NCBI GenBank assembly: GCA_014529385.2
Contig: CM043962.1
Span: 122,287,970-122,351,969, forward strand
From: Adiantum capillus-veneris
Taxonomy: Eukaryota; Streptophyta; Polypodiopsida; Polypodiales; Pteridaceae
Length of the DNA: 64,000 nt
Direction of reading: 5' to 3'
Each line of letters opens with the position of its first letter. Position 1 is the first letter of the stretch. The position numbers were made by a program, and so were the translations under genes. Shown piece by piece: positions 55,837 through 64,000 of this stretch. The notes under the pieces are model-generated. The model saw only the letters and a list, made by a program, of their open reading frames with translations. It was not told the origin of the DNA and did not search any database.

Positions 55837-56100
55837 TTTAACATTGCACACGTTTAGTTAGGAATGAACATATCCCCAAACATGTTGGAGAAATCCGACG
55901 GAAACCTCGGGATTGAATTCATTGTACATTAAGTTCTAAAGTAGGAAGGAAATGATTGATGGGTATGCTGGTTGCAATAGGAAAGAATGTCTGCTAGGGA
56001 AAATTTAGCTCGACACGTTCATTTTATTTCCAATGTTGAATCAGTCCTGACCCTGCTACTGATCACAGGGGGCAGAGTTCCTCATTAAGGGCTCTTGAAT
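55837..56100 (+). other. No gene seen
   Basis: Between the short ORF and the 29-bp repeats; no domain on either strand. Confidence 0.4.
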
Positions 56101-56199
56101 CCACGACTTGCTTTTTATGCGGTGGATACCCACGACTTGCTTTCTATGCGGTGGGAACCCACGTCTTGCTTTCTATGCGGTGAGAGTGTCCATGACGTG
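56101..56199 (+). repeat. 29-bp tandem repeats at the insertion site of E
   Basis: Units at 56101, 56130 and 56159 share CCACGACTTGCTTTCTATGC and GGTGG with few changes. A fourth unit is split by E: its first 9 bases precede 56200 and its remainder is at 63651-63670. Confidence 0.88.
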
Positions 56200-57694
56200 T
56201 GATGCATGGTTTTTAGGACTCCTTCTGAAGATGCAATAAAGGCACAGTCAGTTGTTGGGGAGATGAGGATACTCTAGTCCAAGGGATCTCGAAAGAGAAG
56301 AAAAATCTACTTCACAAGCACCAAAGAGTAAAACGTGCCATGGACAGAAGATACGTGGGAACGAGCTCTTATGCATGCCTACAACCTATATCTTACAGAA
56401 TAGCCCATTCTAGGTGTGAATTTCTAGTGAAATTTACACGAGGATGTTCGTGTGGACTCACAGCACAGCATACTCCGTTTTCACTTTTTTACCGACAGTA
56501 AATATTTTTTACCTACAATAAATATTTTTCACCTACATGGTAAATACAAATCACTTTTTACCTACAGTAATTTTTTTTACCCATGGTAAATATTTTTTAC
56601 TGTACCATAAGTATTTGCTAGGTAACAGTTCACTGTTACTAGAAGCAGTGATTGGGCATCAACAATGCAGTTACAGGAGGAGAAAAGGAGAAAATCTTAT
56701 GGTAAAGGTGAGTCAACAGGGATAAATACTTTTGAGTTGAAAAGAGACATGCTGATTTTTTCAAAGAACACATGTCAAAAGAAGCCATGGTTCAGGATTT
56801 TTTGAGAATTTGATATTCAGGAGGACCCAGCAGGTCCCCCCTTGACATGTGCAGAACCTCCAGTTTCAACAGCCACCTTACCTGCTCTTAAATGCTGGTC
56901 AAGGCCTTATCCCCATGTGTCACAATCAGAAAAATCAGCATTTACCCTCCCCTCTCACATCACTCTAGAGAATATCTTGATGGTGATATATCAGGTGACC
57001 TCAATCTGTTGACCACCCTAAGCAAAAAGTAACCCCAATCAGCGGATTTAAGCATGTTTATCCCTAATCCTAAACCCTCTCAGAAACCTATATAAGGAGG
57101 CCTTCTCTCACTCAAAACCAACACTTCACCCACTTCACCAAGCAACAAAGGTATGATGACATTGCTCACAACGAGGAGCTATGGATGGAGCTCTACTCTC
57201 TCTCCCTCTCTCTCTCTCCCTCTAGTATGCTACATTACTATTCCTAAAACCTAAATAAGGAGTCTTCTCTCATGCTCCATGGCCACCATCCTCGCCATCA
57301 TTCTCTAAGGTATTGATGTGTTGCTAGTAGGATCATACCTACTTGCTGGGTTGATTGTTTTTGACAAGGGATTATGCCATCCTTGGCTTGCTTCTCTATA
57401 TCCTTGTTATGTATGATCAGATGCCGTTGTATTGTTAAGCTGATGTCTTGTGTATATATATGCTACATAAGGTCCCTAAGCTTAATTTCTATGTGTTTTG
57501 CCATATGTTTTGATGCCATCATAATGCCAGAAGTCTCACTTGCCTATGTGCACTATGTGTGAGGTCCCTAAACCTCTTAATTTAGGGTGGTGCCCCCTTT
57601 GTTTTGTTCTTTGCTTGTTTGCATGAGGCGTGGTTTGTGGAGTGTGCACGAGTACAGAGGCCACTCGATTGCACTGCTCTTTTTCCCGCTATCA
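56200..57694 (+). repeat. Element E 5' LTR
   Basis: 1495 bp, TGATGCATGG to CGCTATCA. It contains imperfect repeats of ACCTACAGTAAATATTTTTT (about 56500-56605; the 3' LTR has one extra unit) and a TATA box CTATATAAGG at 57089-57098, followed by a CT-rich initiator region. Confidence 0.93.
57089..57098 (+). promoter_or_regulatory. TATA box of E 5' LTR
   Basis: CTATATAAGG, a strong plant TATA match. The transcript would start near 57120. The same box is at 63039-63048 in the 3' LTR. Confidence 0.7.
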
Positions 57695-57697
57695 TTT

Positions 57698-57715
57698 TGG
57701 TGCCCCCACGGAGGA
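57698..57715 (+). promoter_or_regulatory. Element E PBS-like motif
   Basis: TGGTGCCCCCACGGAGGA, three T after the LTR end. Same motif as in C and D. Confidence 0.65.
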
Positions 57716-57766
57716 GGGCTACACAGACCTTCAGTCCACAAGCAATGAAGATGTGCAATCTATAAC

Positions 57767-57952
57767 ATGGACGAATGGCGTGAGGAGTTTGCAAATTGGA
57801 GAACAGAAGAGGAGGAGGCTTTAGAGGCCTTAAAAGATTTCATTGAGGTCTTGTTACCAGGTTGCAGTGTCATTGAAATTCAAGAAGTAAGTTCTTCTAC
57901 ATGCCTTGTTTGTGATCGTCGCCAACGAAGGAGAGTGAGAAGAAGAGCTTGA
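57767..57952 (+). CDS. Element E pre-gag ORF a (61 aa)
   Basis: ATG at 57767, TGA at 57950. Starts MDEWREEFANWRTEEEEALE, an acidic amphipathic helix. It continues with a hydrophobic patch and ends with CLVCDRRQRRRVRRRA, a CxxC pair followed by an Arg-rich tail that could bind nucleic acid or act as a nuclear signal. First ORF after the PBS. No known family. Confidence 0.5.
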   Translation: MDEWREEFANWRTEEEEALEALKDFIEVLLPGCSVIEIQEVSSSTCLVCDRRQRRRVRRRA

Positions 57953-57972
57953 TATACCTCTCCTCTCAACCT

Positions 57973-58164
57973 ATGAGTGCTCCAGAAACCTCCAACGCAC
58001 ACGAGCTTGAAATATTCTACATCAACATACACGAAGGTACTGTGACACACATTAAGGGAAGAGAAAGCATCACCAGACCTCTCTTTCCTGAGGAGCCGAC
58101 TAAGAGGAGGAAGATCACCTCTACACCTAAGTGGCCCAAGGCCGCAGCGCGTGCTCAAGCGTAA
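57973..58164 (+). CDS. Element E pre-gag ORF b (63 aa)
   Basis: ATG at 57973, TAA at 58162. Begins MSAPETSNAHELEIFYINIH, with a basic KRRKITSTPKWPKAAARAQ end. It starts 20 nt after ORF a stops. The frame of ORF c is open across its end but has no ATG there. No homologue recognised. Confidence 0.42.
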   Translation: MSAPETSNAHELEIFYINIHEGTVTHIKGRESITRPLFPEEPTKRRKITSTPKWPKAAARAQA

Positions 58165-58201
58165 GGTAACATTTGGCTTAATCTCATTATTAAGGGATTA
58201 C

Positions 58202-58765
58202 ATGACCACTACAGGCAAGAAAAAGGCTAGTGAGCAACCAACTTCAACCTCCAACTTGCAACCACGACTCTCACCCCTAAATCCTTCTGAAGCAAAGAGG
58301 CGAAGGCTTGCCTACAAGATTGCCGCCCGTCTGCGAGTGCTCCCAGTGCACTTTGTGAATCAAGACACCACCAATCCCAAGCCAACCTCCTGTCCGCGTG
58401 AAGATCACTTTGGATATTGTCCAAAGTGCTTTGGAGACCGGGTGAAAAGCCTCCCTGCCCTACCTTTGCTGCTAATTTTCAAGAAGTTATCTCATTCTAA
58501 GGAAACTATCTTAGTTGATGATGTGCTGCACATTAATGGTGTCACTTTCATTCGTCATGCTAATTATGGTAATAGCATCCAATTGTTGCTTGCTAAAAGG
58601 CTCAGCATTGTACAAAGTGTTGCCATCACGCCTTACGTCTTCACAGATGCATCAGGAAGAGTCGAAGTGATCCGAGGTGCTGACCTTCTGTGGCTGATCA
58701 GGCTCATTGGTCCCAAGGTGGTGCAACTAAGCGAGGCTCTTGTGTGTAAGTATGGATGCCAATAA
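58202..58765 (+). CDS. Element E pre-gag ORF c (187 aa)
   Basis: ATG at 58202 (frame open from 58151 with GTG). Basic N-terminus with EAKRRRLAYKIAARLRVL, a short Cys cluster CPREDHFGYCPKC, and a hydrophobic C-terminal domain containing LVDDVLHINGVTFIRHANYG and VIRGADLLWLIRLIGPKVV. Its stop lies 14 nt inside the next ORF. It could be a small DNA- or RNA-binding factor; no family recognised. A frame of this length without stops in a young element argues it is real. Confidence 0.55.
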   Translation: MTTTGKKKASEQPTSTSNLQPRLSPLNPSEAKRRRLAYKIAARLRVLPVHFVNQDTTNPKPTSCPREDHFGYCPKCFGDRVKSLPALPLLLIFKKLSHSKETILVDDVLHINGVTFIRHANYGNSIQLLLAKRLSIVQSVAITPYVFTDASGRVEVIRGADLLWLIRLIGPKVVQLSEALVCKYGCQ

Positions 58766-58979
58766 TGAGAATGATGATCCCTGCATGTTTCCTTTCCATT
58801 TTGTGCGTCATATCCGTGTGAATATTTGTATTGATAGAAAAATCTTTTATCAGCAAAGAATAGCCCTGTTGTTTGGAGCCGAGAGACTTGGGGAAATCTT
58901 GCGCTCTCCTCATCCTGTCATTCTACCCTTACTAGACTATTACCATTCCTTTGATGTGTCGATCTTCATCCTATTTTGA
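58752..58979 (+). CDS. Element E type II pre-gag micro-protein (75 aa)
   Basis: ATG at 58752, overlapping the end of ORF c by 14 nt. FPFHFVRHIRVNICIDRKIF, FGAERLGEILRSPHPVILPL and SFDVSIFILF. By eye about 70% identical to the D protein and about half to the C protein. Differences from D are mostly conservative (I/L, S/D, H/Y), which suggests selection on the protein. Gag starts 91 nt downstream. Function unknown. Confidence 0.75.
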   Translation: MDANNENDDPCMFPFHFVRHIRVNICIDRKIFYQQRIALLFGAERLGEILRSPHPVILPLLDYYHSFDVSIFILF

Positions 58980-59070
58980 GCTAAGTTGTGCTAAAGCTCC
59001 AAATTGTAATTACCATACTCTATTTTAAAATAAATTGGACCTGTTTGTGTAATTGTTTACTCTCTCACTT

Positions 59071-60309
59071 ATGGCCTTCCCTAATTTTTATGGTAAGCCT
59101 GGGGAGGTTGCTCCAGACTTTTTGGATAATTTGGAAATGGCCTTTCTGGTATCGGGAAGGGATGACGAAGCTACTAAGTTAAGGGCCTTTCCTTTGGTCT
59201 TGAGGGAAGGTGCAAAATTATGGTATCAAACTTTGGCACCTGAAGAAAGAAGAGACTGGGAGTCCTTAAAGATGGCCTTCATCGAAGAATTTCGCCGCCA
59301 TGAGCCTCCAGAGGAGATATGGAGACAACTCTTAGAGCTACGCCAAACATCACCCAATGACTATAGAAGCTATGAAGGAAAGTTTTCCAACCTGTGGGAG
59401 AAATGGTGTGCATCACTAGGTGAAGGAGAAAGGGCGCCAGAATGCCTAAAGAAGGACTGTTTCCTGGCAGGGCTTTACCCCATCCTTCGAGAAAAGGTAA
59501 AAGGTAAATTCCCAGATACCTTTGATAAAGCTATGACTTATGCAAGGGAGAAGGATAGGAAGTTAAAATTCCAAGCTCAACTACAAGGGGGAATGGAGCC
59601 TCCACCGCTAGCTCAACCTACGACAAGGGTAGTAGCAGGGACAGGAGAAACAGACCAAGAGTCCTCTCAACAAGAATTACTTCAACAAATCACCAATCAA
59701 CTAGAGAGCCTGTCCATCAATCTGGTTCAAGGTGTAAGGGCTCCCCAGCCAAGAAATGAACGAAATAGACAAGAAGGACAAAGGCAAGCACGTGAGTACA
59801 TTTGCTACAATTGTGGAGAGGTAGGTCACGGCATGTATTATTGCCCCCATCCACGACGCTATCAAGGAAATGGTAATCAAAGACGGCCTCCTCGCCAGCA
59901 AGTCACTCCTCCTCGAGCTAGGCCACTAAATGGAAAAAATGCACACGTGGCTCCACCAATCCAAATATTGAGACCCCCTCCTCCACCGCCACAAGCACCA
60001 GCAGAGATCCCTCCACTACCACCAGGAGGGGAGGACAGGGCTGTCTCTGTCATAAGTCTTGACAATGGTAAGGATAAAGGGAAAGAAAAAATGGAGGAAG
60101 CTGTTGCCATGCCAATAAAGAGAGTTAGGAGACAAAGAACTGATGAAATGGAAGCTTCAGAGCTGGATAAAGGGAATGAGGGTTCCTCCCAAGTGATAGG
60201 AGACAAGAAAAGGAAGAGTAGGTCAAGGAGGCACATAGGAGTAGAAGACTTTCCACTTGGGGTAGGATCCATACCTTACGACCTGGTAGCAGATGTGAGT
60301 AAGCAATGA
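59071..60309 (+). CDS. gag: Element E Gag (412 aa)
   Basis: ATG at 59071. Capsid-like MAFPNFYGKPGEVAPDFLDN, then REGAKLWYQTLAPEERRDWE and CFLAGLYPILREKVKGKF. One CCHC zinc knuckle CYNCGEVGHGMYYC (about residues 246-259) is followed by a Pro-rich stretch and a Lys/Arg-rich end. It ends CAA TGA CCA, and the same frame reopens into the protease ORF 42 nt later, with no stop between. This makes stop read-through a possible expression route. Confidence 0.92.
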   Translation: MAFPNFYGKPGEVAPDFLDNLEMAFLVSGRDDEATKLRAFPLVLREGAKLWYQTLAPEERRDWESLKMAFIEEFRRHEPPEEIWRQLLELRQTSPNDYRSYEGKFSNLWEKWCASLGEGERAPECLKKDCFLAGLYPILREKVKGKFPDTFDKAMTYAREKDRKLKFQAQLQGGMEPPPLAQPTTRVVAGTGETDQESSQQELLQQITNQLESLSINLVQGVRAPQPRNERNRQEGQRQAREYICYNCGEVGHGMYYCPHPRRYQGNGNQRRPPRQQVTPPRARPLNGKNAHVAPPIQILRPPPPPPQAPAEIPPLPPGGEDRAVSVISLDNGKDKGKEKMEEAVAMPIKRVRRQRTDEMEASELDKGNEGSSQVIGDKKRKSRSRRHIGVEDFPLGVGSIPYDLVADVSKQ

Positions 60310-60351
60310 CCAAAGATTTCATGGCAGCAACTCCTCCATTTTTCCCCAAAG

Positions 60352-61758
60352 ATGCGTAGAACCTGGTCTAAGATGGTCAGTACCAGGAGGGCTAAGGCAA
60401 AGTCAGTTGGGTCTATTAGTGCAAGAGGCATGAAGGATATCGTGCCAGTCATTGATGCAGAGATTAAGAGTCAGCGAGTCTCCAATGTGTACGTAGATGG
60501 TGGAGCCGAGATTTGTGTTATGACAGAGAAATTAATGCACAGGTTGGGTTTGGAAGTAAACGAGCAAACTTCCTTACAAGCTAAGATGGCAAATAATGTA
60601 AGGGTGGCTTGTGTGGGAAAGGTTAATGGAGTGAAGGTTTCAGCTTTTGGTGTTGCAATCTCAATTGATGCTTATGTGATCCCAACTAAGGGGGAGGGCT
60701 ATCCACTAATCATTGAAAGACCTTGGCTTATGGCTATGAAAGCTAGGCAAGATTGGGAGACATGTTCCCTTGAGTTGCGACCAAATCATAAGGTAGGTGG
60801 CAAGCAACAAAAAATTGTGTATGACATGAAGCAAGGTAGACAACAAGACCTAGAGATGGAGACTTCTATGGATGAATGGAGCACAAGCAGCTGCTCTTCA
60901 TCTGAGGATGAGTCATCTGAGGATGAGTCATCTGAGGATGAGTCATCTGAGGAGGATGCTAGCTCTTTGGAAGTCATGGGTATAATACTGCGAAACCCAG
61001 AAGGAGAAGGTGGTCAAGACTCTCTAAACAAGGAAGAAGCCACAGGCTTAGAGGAGATGCTAGCTAAGGACCTACTAGAAGAAGAGAGAGAACCCTATTT
61101 GCAGGTACTAAAGAAGCATGCTGGCCTCTTTATAACTGATTACGAGCACATTAAAGGAGTGACGGTAACCCAACACCATATCCAATTAAAGGAAGGTGCC
61201 ATCAACCTTGTTGGTGATGAGGTATTTTCACAGGTTGAAGCTCTAGTAGGTCATGTTTCTGAGTATAAAGAGATGGTTGTGGAGATATTTACAGAGGGTT
61301 TGGATACAGGTTTGAAAAGTGATCAGGTTTGCTTGGCTATGCAGCAAGTGGAGGCAAATGGCAGGGTCTTGCTATGTTATGTGATGCTATGGATACATGT
61401 GTTATTGGAGGTTGCTTTACATATATTTTTGTGTCAATGGCGAGGTTTTTTTGAAGTGGACTATACCATGGAGGGTTCTGTAGCAGATGGTAGGATAACT
61501 GCTTATGATTCAGGTTTCTCAAGTGATGGCAAGTATGCTTATAGTGGACACGAAGGATTATGGATGCAGGGTGACGAAGCTCCGTGCTATAAAGAGATGG
61601 AAGGGTGGCCTGTCTATTGGCCTACAAGTGCAAAGGAAGGCTTGGATATACATGTTTTACAGGTTGATGGCAATGAGCAATGCTTTACTTTTGATCCAGG
61701 TGGATTCTACGCCATGCGTGGGGGAGCTTTGAGCTTTCCATTTGACCCTGGAGGGTGA
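60352..61758 (+). CDS. pro: Element E protease with pol remnant and novel C-terminal tail (468 aa)
   Basis: In frame with gag. Basic start, then retropepsin NVYVDGGAEICVMTEKLMHR (Asp-Gly-Gly at residues 49-51) and EGYPLIIERPWLMAMKARQD. An acidic 15-bp-repeat segment (SSEDESSEDESSEDE, about 60898-60955) follows, then the usual lead into RT (YLQVLKKHAGLFITDYEHIK ... HHIQLKEGA). RT itself is missing: after GA comes a unique region of about 180 residues, with TSAKEGLDIHVLQVDGNEQC and FTFDPGGFYAMRGGALSFPF near its end. The intact frame across the deletion suggests the product is used. Confidence 0.8.
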   Translation: MRRTWSKMVSTRRAKAKSVGSISARGMKDIVPVIDAEIKSQRVSNVYVDGGAEICVMTEKLMHRLGLEVNEQTSLQAKMANNVRVACVGKVNGVKVSAFGVAISIDAYVIPTKGEGYPLIIERPWLMAMKARQDWETCSLELRPNHKVGGKQQKIVYDMKQGRQQDLEMETSMDEWSTSSCSSSEDESSEDESSEDESSEEDASSLEVMGIILRNPEGEGGQDSLNKEEATGLEEMLAKDLLEEEREPYLQVLKKHAGLFITDYEHIKGVTVTQHHIQLKEGAINLVGDEVFSQVEALVGHVSEYKEMVVEIFTEGLDTGLKSDQVCLAMQQVEANGRVLLCYVMLWIHVLLEVALHIFLCQWRGFFEVDYTMEGSVADGRITAYDSGFSSDGKYAYSGHEGLWMQGDEAPCYKEMEGWPVYWPTSAKEGLDIHVLQVDGNEQCFTFDPGGFYAMRGGALSFPFDPGG

Positions 61759-61881
61759 TGCAGTAGCAGATGCTTTTTTCTCTATCTCTATCCTATCTAT
61801 ATAGCCACTATACTATCTTTTTTCTTATACAGTCAAAAAAAAAAAGAGAAAAAAAAGAGAAGAAAAAAAGAAAAAAAGAGA
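61759..61881 (+). repeat. Pyrimidine stretch followed by a 47-nt pure A/G tract
   Basis: 61835-61881 consists only of A and G, apart from the 3' UTR polypurine tract at 62114-62124. It lies between the protease ORF and the small 3' ORF. Confidence 0.75.
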
Positions 61882-62052
61882 ATGCTACCAGTGAAAGCGG
61901 ATATTGACAATGGATGGGGTATGGCTTTCAAGGGTCTAGGAGACCAGTTATTAGTAATGGATGGATACAATTATTCATCAGAAAGGACTAAACAGGGTGC
62001 ATCAGCCAAGAAAGCAATAACATGGCAAATTCAATTGGTACCAGGTGGGTAA
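61882..62052 (+). CDS. Element E small 3' ORF (56 aa)
   Basis: ATG at 61882, TAA at 62050. Starts MLPVKADIDNGWGMAFKGLG and ends AITWQIQLVPGG. Soluble-looking, rich in Gly and aromatic residues, similar in style to the preceding tail. It could be a piece of the same lost domain. No family recognised. Confidence 0.35.
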   Translation: MLPVKADIDNGWGMAFKGLGDQLLVMDGYNYSSERTKQGASAKKAITWQIQLVPGG

Positions 62053-62113
62053 GTATTCAAGAGAACCCTATTGTAGCACAACCTACAGCTAGAGGCATCA
62101 AATACCTCTAGCT

Positions 62114-62126
62114 TAAGGGGGAGGGC
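62114..62126 (+). promoter_or_regulatory. Element E polypurine tract
   Basis: AAGGGGGAGGGC just before the 3' LTR. It resembles the D polypurine tract GGGGGAGGGC. Confidence 0.8.
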
Positions 62127-62130
62127 TATA

Positions 62131-63645
62131 TGATGCATGGTTTTTAGGACCCCTTCTGAAGATGCAATAAAGGCACAGTCAGTTGTTGGGGAGATGAGGA
62201 TACTCTAGTCCAAGGGATCTCAAAAGAGAAGAAAAATCTACTTCACAAGCACCAAAGAGTAAAAAGTGCCATGGACAGAAGATACGTGGGAACGAGCTCT
62301 TATGCATGCCTACAACCTATATCTTACAGAATAGCCCATTCTAGGTGTGAATTTCTAGTGAAATTTACACGAGGATGTTCGTGTGGACTCACAACACAGC
62401 ATACTCCGTTTTCACTTTTTTTATCGACATTAAATATTTTTTACCACAGTAAATATTTTTTACCTACAGTAAATATTTTTCACCTACATGGTAAATACAA
62501 ATCACTTTTTACCTACAGTAACTTTTTTTACCCATGGTAAATATTTTTTACTGCACCATAAGTATTTGGTAGGTAACAGTTCACTGTTACTAGAAGCAGT
62601 GATTGGGCATCAACAATGCAGTTACAGGAGGAGAAAAGAAGAAAATCTTATGGTAAAGGTGAGTCAACAGGGATAAAGACTTTTGAGTTGAAAAGAGACA
62701 TGCTGATTTTTTCAAAGAACACATGTCAAAAGAAGCCATGGTTCAGGATTTTTTGAGAATTTGATATTCAGGAGGACCCGGCAGGTCCCCCCCTGACATG
62801 TGCAGAACCTCCAGTTTCAACAGCCACCTTACCTGCTCTTAAATGCTGGTCAAGGCCTTATCCCCATGTGTCACAATCAGAAAAATCAGCATTTACCCTC
62901 CCCTCTCACATCACTCTAGAGAATATCTTGATGGTGATATATCAGGTGACCTCAATCTGTTGACCACCCTAAGCAAAAAGTAACCCCAATCAGCGGATTT
63001 AAGCATGTTTATCCCTAATCCTAAACCCTCTCAGAAACCTATATAAGGAGGCCTTCTCTCACTCAAAACCAACACTTCACCCACTTCACCAAGCAACGAA
63101 GCTATGACGACATTGCTCACAATGAGGAGCTATGGATGGAGCTCTACTCTCTCTCCCTCTCTCTCTCTCCCTCTAGTATGCTACATTACTAGTCCTAAAA
63201 CCTAAATAAGGAGTCTTCTCTCATGCTCCATGGCCACCATCCTCGCCATCATTCTCTAAGGTATTGATGTGTTGCTAGTAGGATCATATCTACTTGCTGG
63301 GTTGATTGTTTTTGACAAGGGATTATGCCATCCTTGGCTTGCTTCTCTATATCCTTGTTATGTATGATCAGATGCCGTTGTATTGTTAAGCTGATGTCTT
63401 GTGTATATATATGCTACATAAGGTCCCTAAGCTTCGTTTCTATGTGTTTTGCCATATGTTTTGATGCCATCATAATGCCAGAAGTCTCACTTGCCTATGT
63501 GTACTATGTGTGAGGTCTCTAAACCTCTTAATTTAGGGTGGTGCCCCCTTTGTTTTGTTCTTTGCTTGTTTGCATGAGGCGTGGTTTGTGGAGTGTGCAC
63601 GAGTACAGAGGCCACCCGATTGCACTGGTCTTTTTCCCGCTATCA
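62131..63645 (+). repeat. Element E 3' LTR
   Basis: 1515 bp with the same ends as the 5' LTR. One extra TTTTTTACC-type repeat unit and about 25-30 substitutions or small indels separate the two. TATA box at 63039-63048. Confidence 0.93.
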
Positions 63646-63650
63646 AGGTG

Positions 63651-64000
63651 CTTTCTATGCGGTGGACATACCTAGTTGTATGGGCAGCTAGGCGACAACG
63701 GGAGGAGTGAACTCTCGCTGGAGGGGGGATGTTGTACCTCTAGAACATTGGAATTTTAATAAATAAGTTTGAGTAGAATTTTTACTAGAATACTGTCTTG
63801 GTGTTGTTTGCAATACTGGTTGAAGGGCTGTCTTAACGAACAATGTGCTTCGGAATTAAAACAAGGAATGTTTATGTTGAACAACCTTTGTGGTAGTAAT
63901 TAGGTCACACAAGGAAGTGTGAGTGTGGGGGTGGAATGTGGGGGCTTGGCTCAGGTTGCCAATGCCTACGAGATGGGTGGTCCCGATTGGTCGGGAACTC
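63651..64000 (+). other. Element J resumes: repeat remainder, polypurine tract and possible 3' LTR start
   Basis: Completes the fourth 29-bp repeat unit, then GGAGGGGGGA (63720-63729) followed by TGTTGTACCTC at 63730, a plausible polypurine tract and LTR start. AATAAATAAG follows at about 63757. The sequence then runs out of the window without a gene. Confidence 0.45.

Larger units (their letters stand above)
56200..63645 (+). mobile_element. Element E: non-autonomous Ty3/gypsy with pre-gag ORF cluster
   Basis: LTRs 56200-57694 and 62131-63645 differ at about 2% of positions, so the insertion is fairly recent. Target duplication ACGTG (56195-56199) with AGGTG (63646-63650), one mismatch. It encodes four short ORFs, Gag, and a protease ORF with an unusual tail, all intact. 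RT, RNase H and integrase are absent. It presumably depends on an autonomous relative. Confidence 0.92.

Noticed and set aside
57150-57240. CT-rich repeats in the E LTR as a separate element
   Set aside because: Short low-complexity part of the LTR, present in both LTR copies.
1-64000. Host genes, tRNA, rRNA or organelle inserts
   Set aside because: No cloverleaf, rRNA core or non-transposon protein could be recognised; all longer coding regions are retroelement proteins or their neighbours.

Overview
The window looks like repeat-rich nuclear DNA of a land plant. Almost all of it is LTR retrotransposons, full length, truncated, nested or recombined. The basis is: Ty3/gypsy and Ty1/copia polyproteins, a chromodomain integrase, a second archaeal-type RNase H (known from the plant Tat/Ogre lineage), plant-like TATA boxes inside LTRs, and long (GA)n, (AC)n and (TA)n microsatellites. 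I see no convincing host gene, rRNA, tRNA or CRISPR. The species cannot be fixed; a non-seed plant such as a fern is possible (low confidence).

Layout. 1-8102: element A, an old plus-strand chromovirus with most of its RT deleted. 8104-11170: scrambled Ty3/gypsy remnants (K), mostly minus strand, with two integrase zinc-binding modules and a protease-like domain after the integrase. 11890-12488: a plus-strand fragment like the 3' end of A. 12491-15400 plus 36022-about 39240: element C (plus), split by a 20.6-kb minus-strand array of element D (15401-36021) inserted in its gag; the C reading frame resumes exactly after one copy of the 4-bp duplication CTAG. The D array is LTR-internal-LTR-internal-LTR-deleted internal-LTR tip. 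39951-40720: an A-like LTR, minus strand. 40800-48586: copia element G (minus), its RT interrupted by the 1.95-kb noncoding LTR element H (42241-44189, target duplication CATAA). 48691-about 54150: F, a mosaic minus-strand Ty3/gypsy element. About 54160-64000: element J (plus, weakly defined), interrupted by E (56200-63645), a young non-autonomous Ty3/gypsy element with both LTRs.

The most interesting signal is a family of small proteins (about 65-75 aa) encoded between the LTR/PBS and gag in four different Ty3/gypsy elements (C, D, E, F), 12 copies in all. Two related types exist. Type II reads roughly FHF-x3-IRVNI-x-ISRKI-x-FQQR ... PVILPL-x-DY-x2-SFDV-x-IFIL. Type I ends in DV-x-IFVLF. D carries I then II, F carries II then I, and C and E carry II only. 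In E the small ORF is the last of four short, mostly overlapping ORFs before gag; in C it starts in a UAAUG stop-start overlap. I recognise no described family.

A quality caution: from about 18.05 to 31.85 kb the two D copies differ mostly by single-base insertions and deletions, with few substitutions, whereas the flanking D sequence is nearly identical and open. This looks like uncorrected long-read consensus, so the frameshifts there should not be read as biology until checked.
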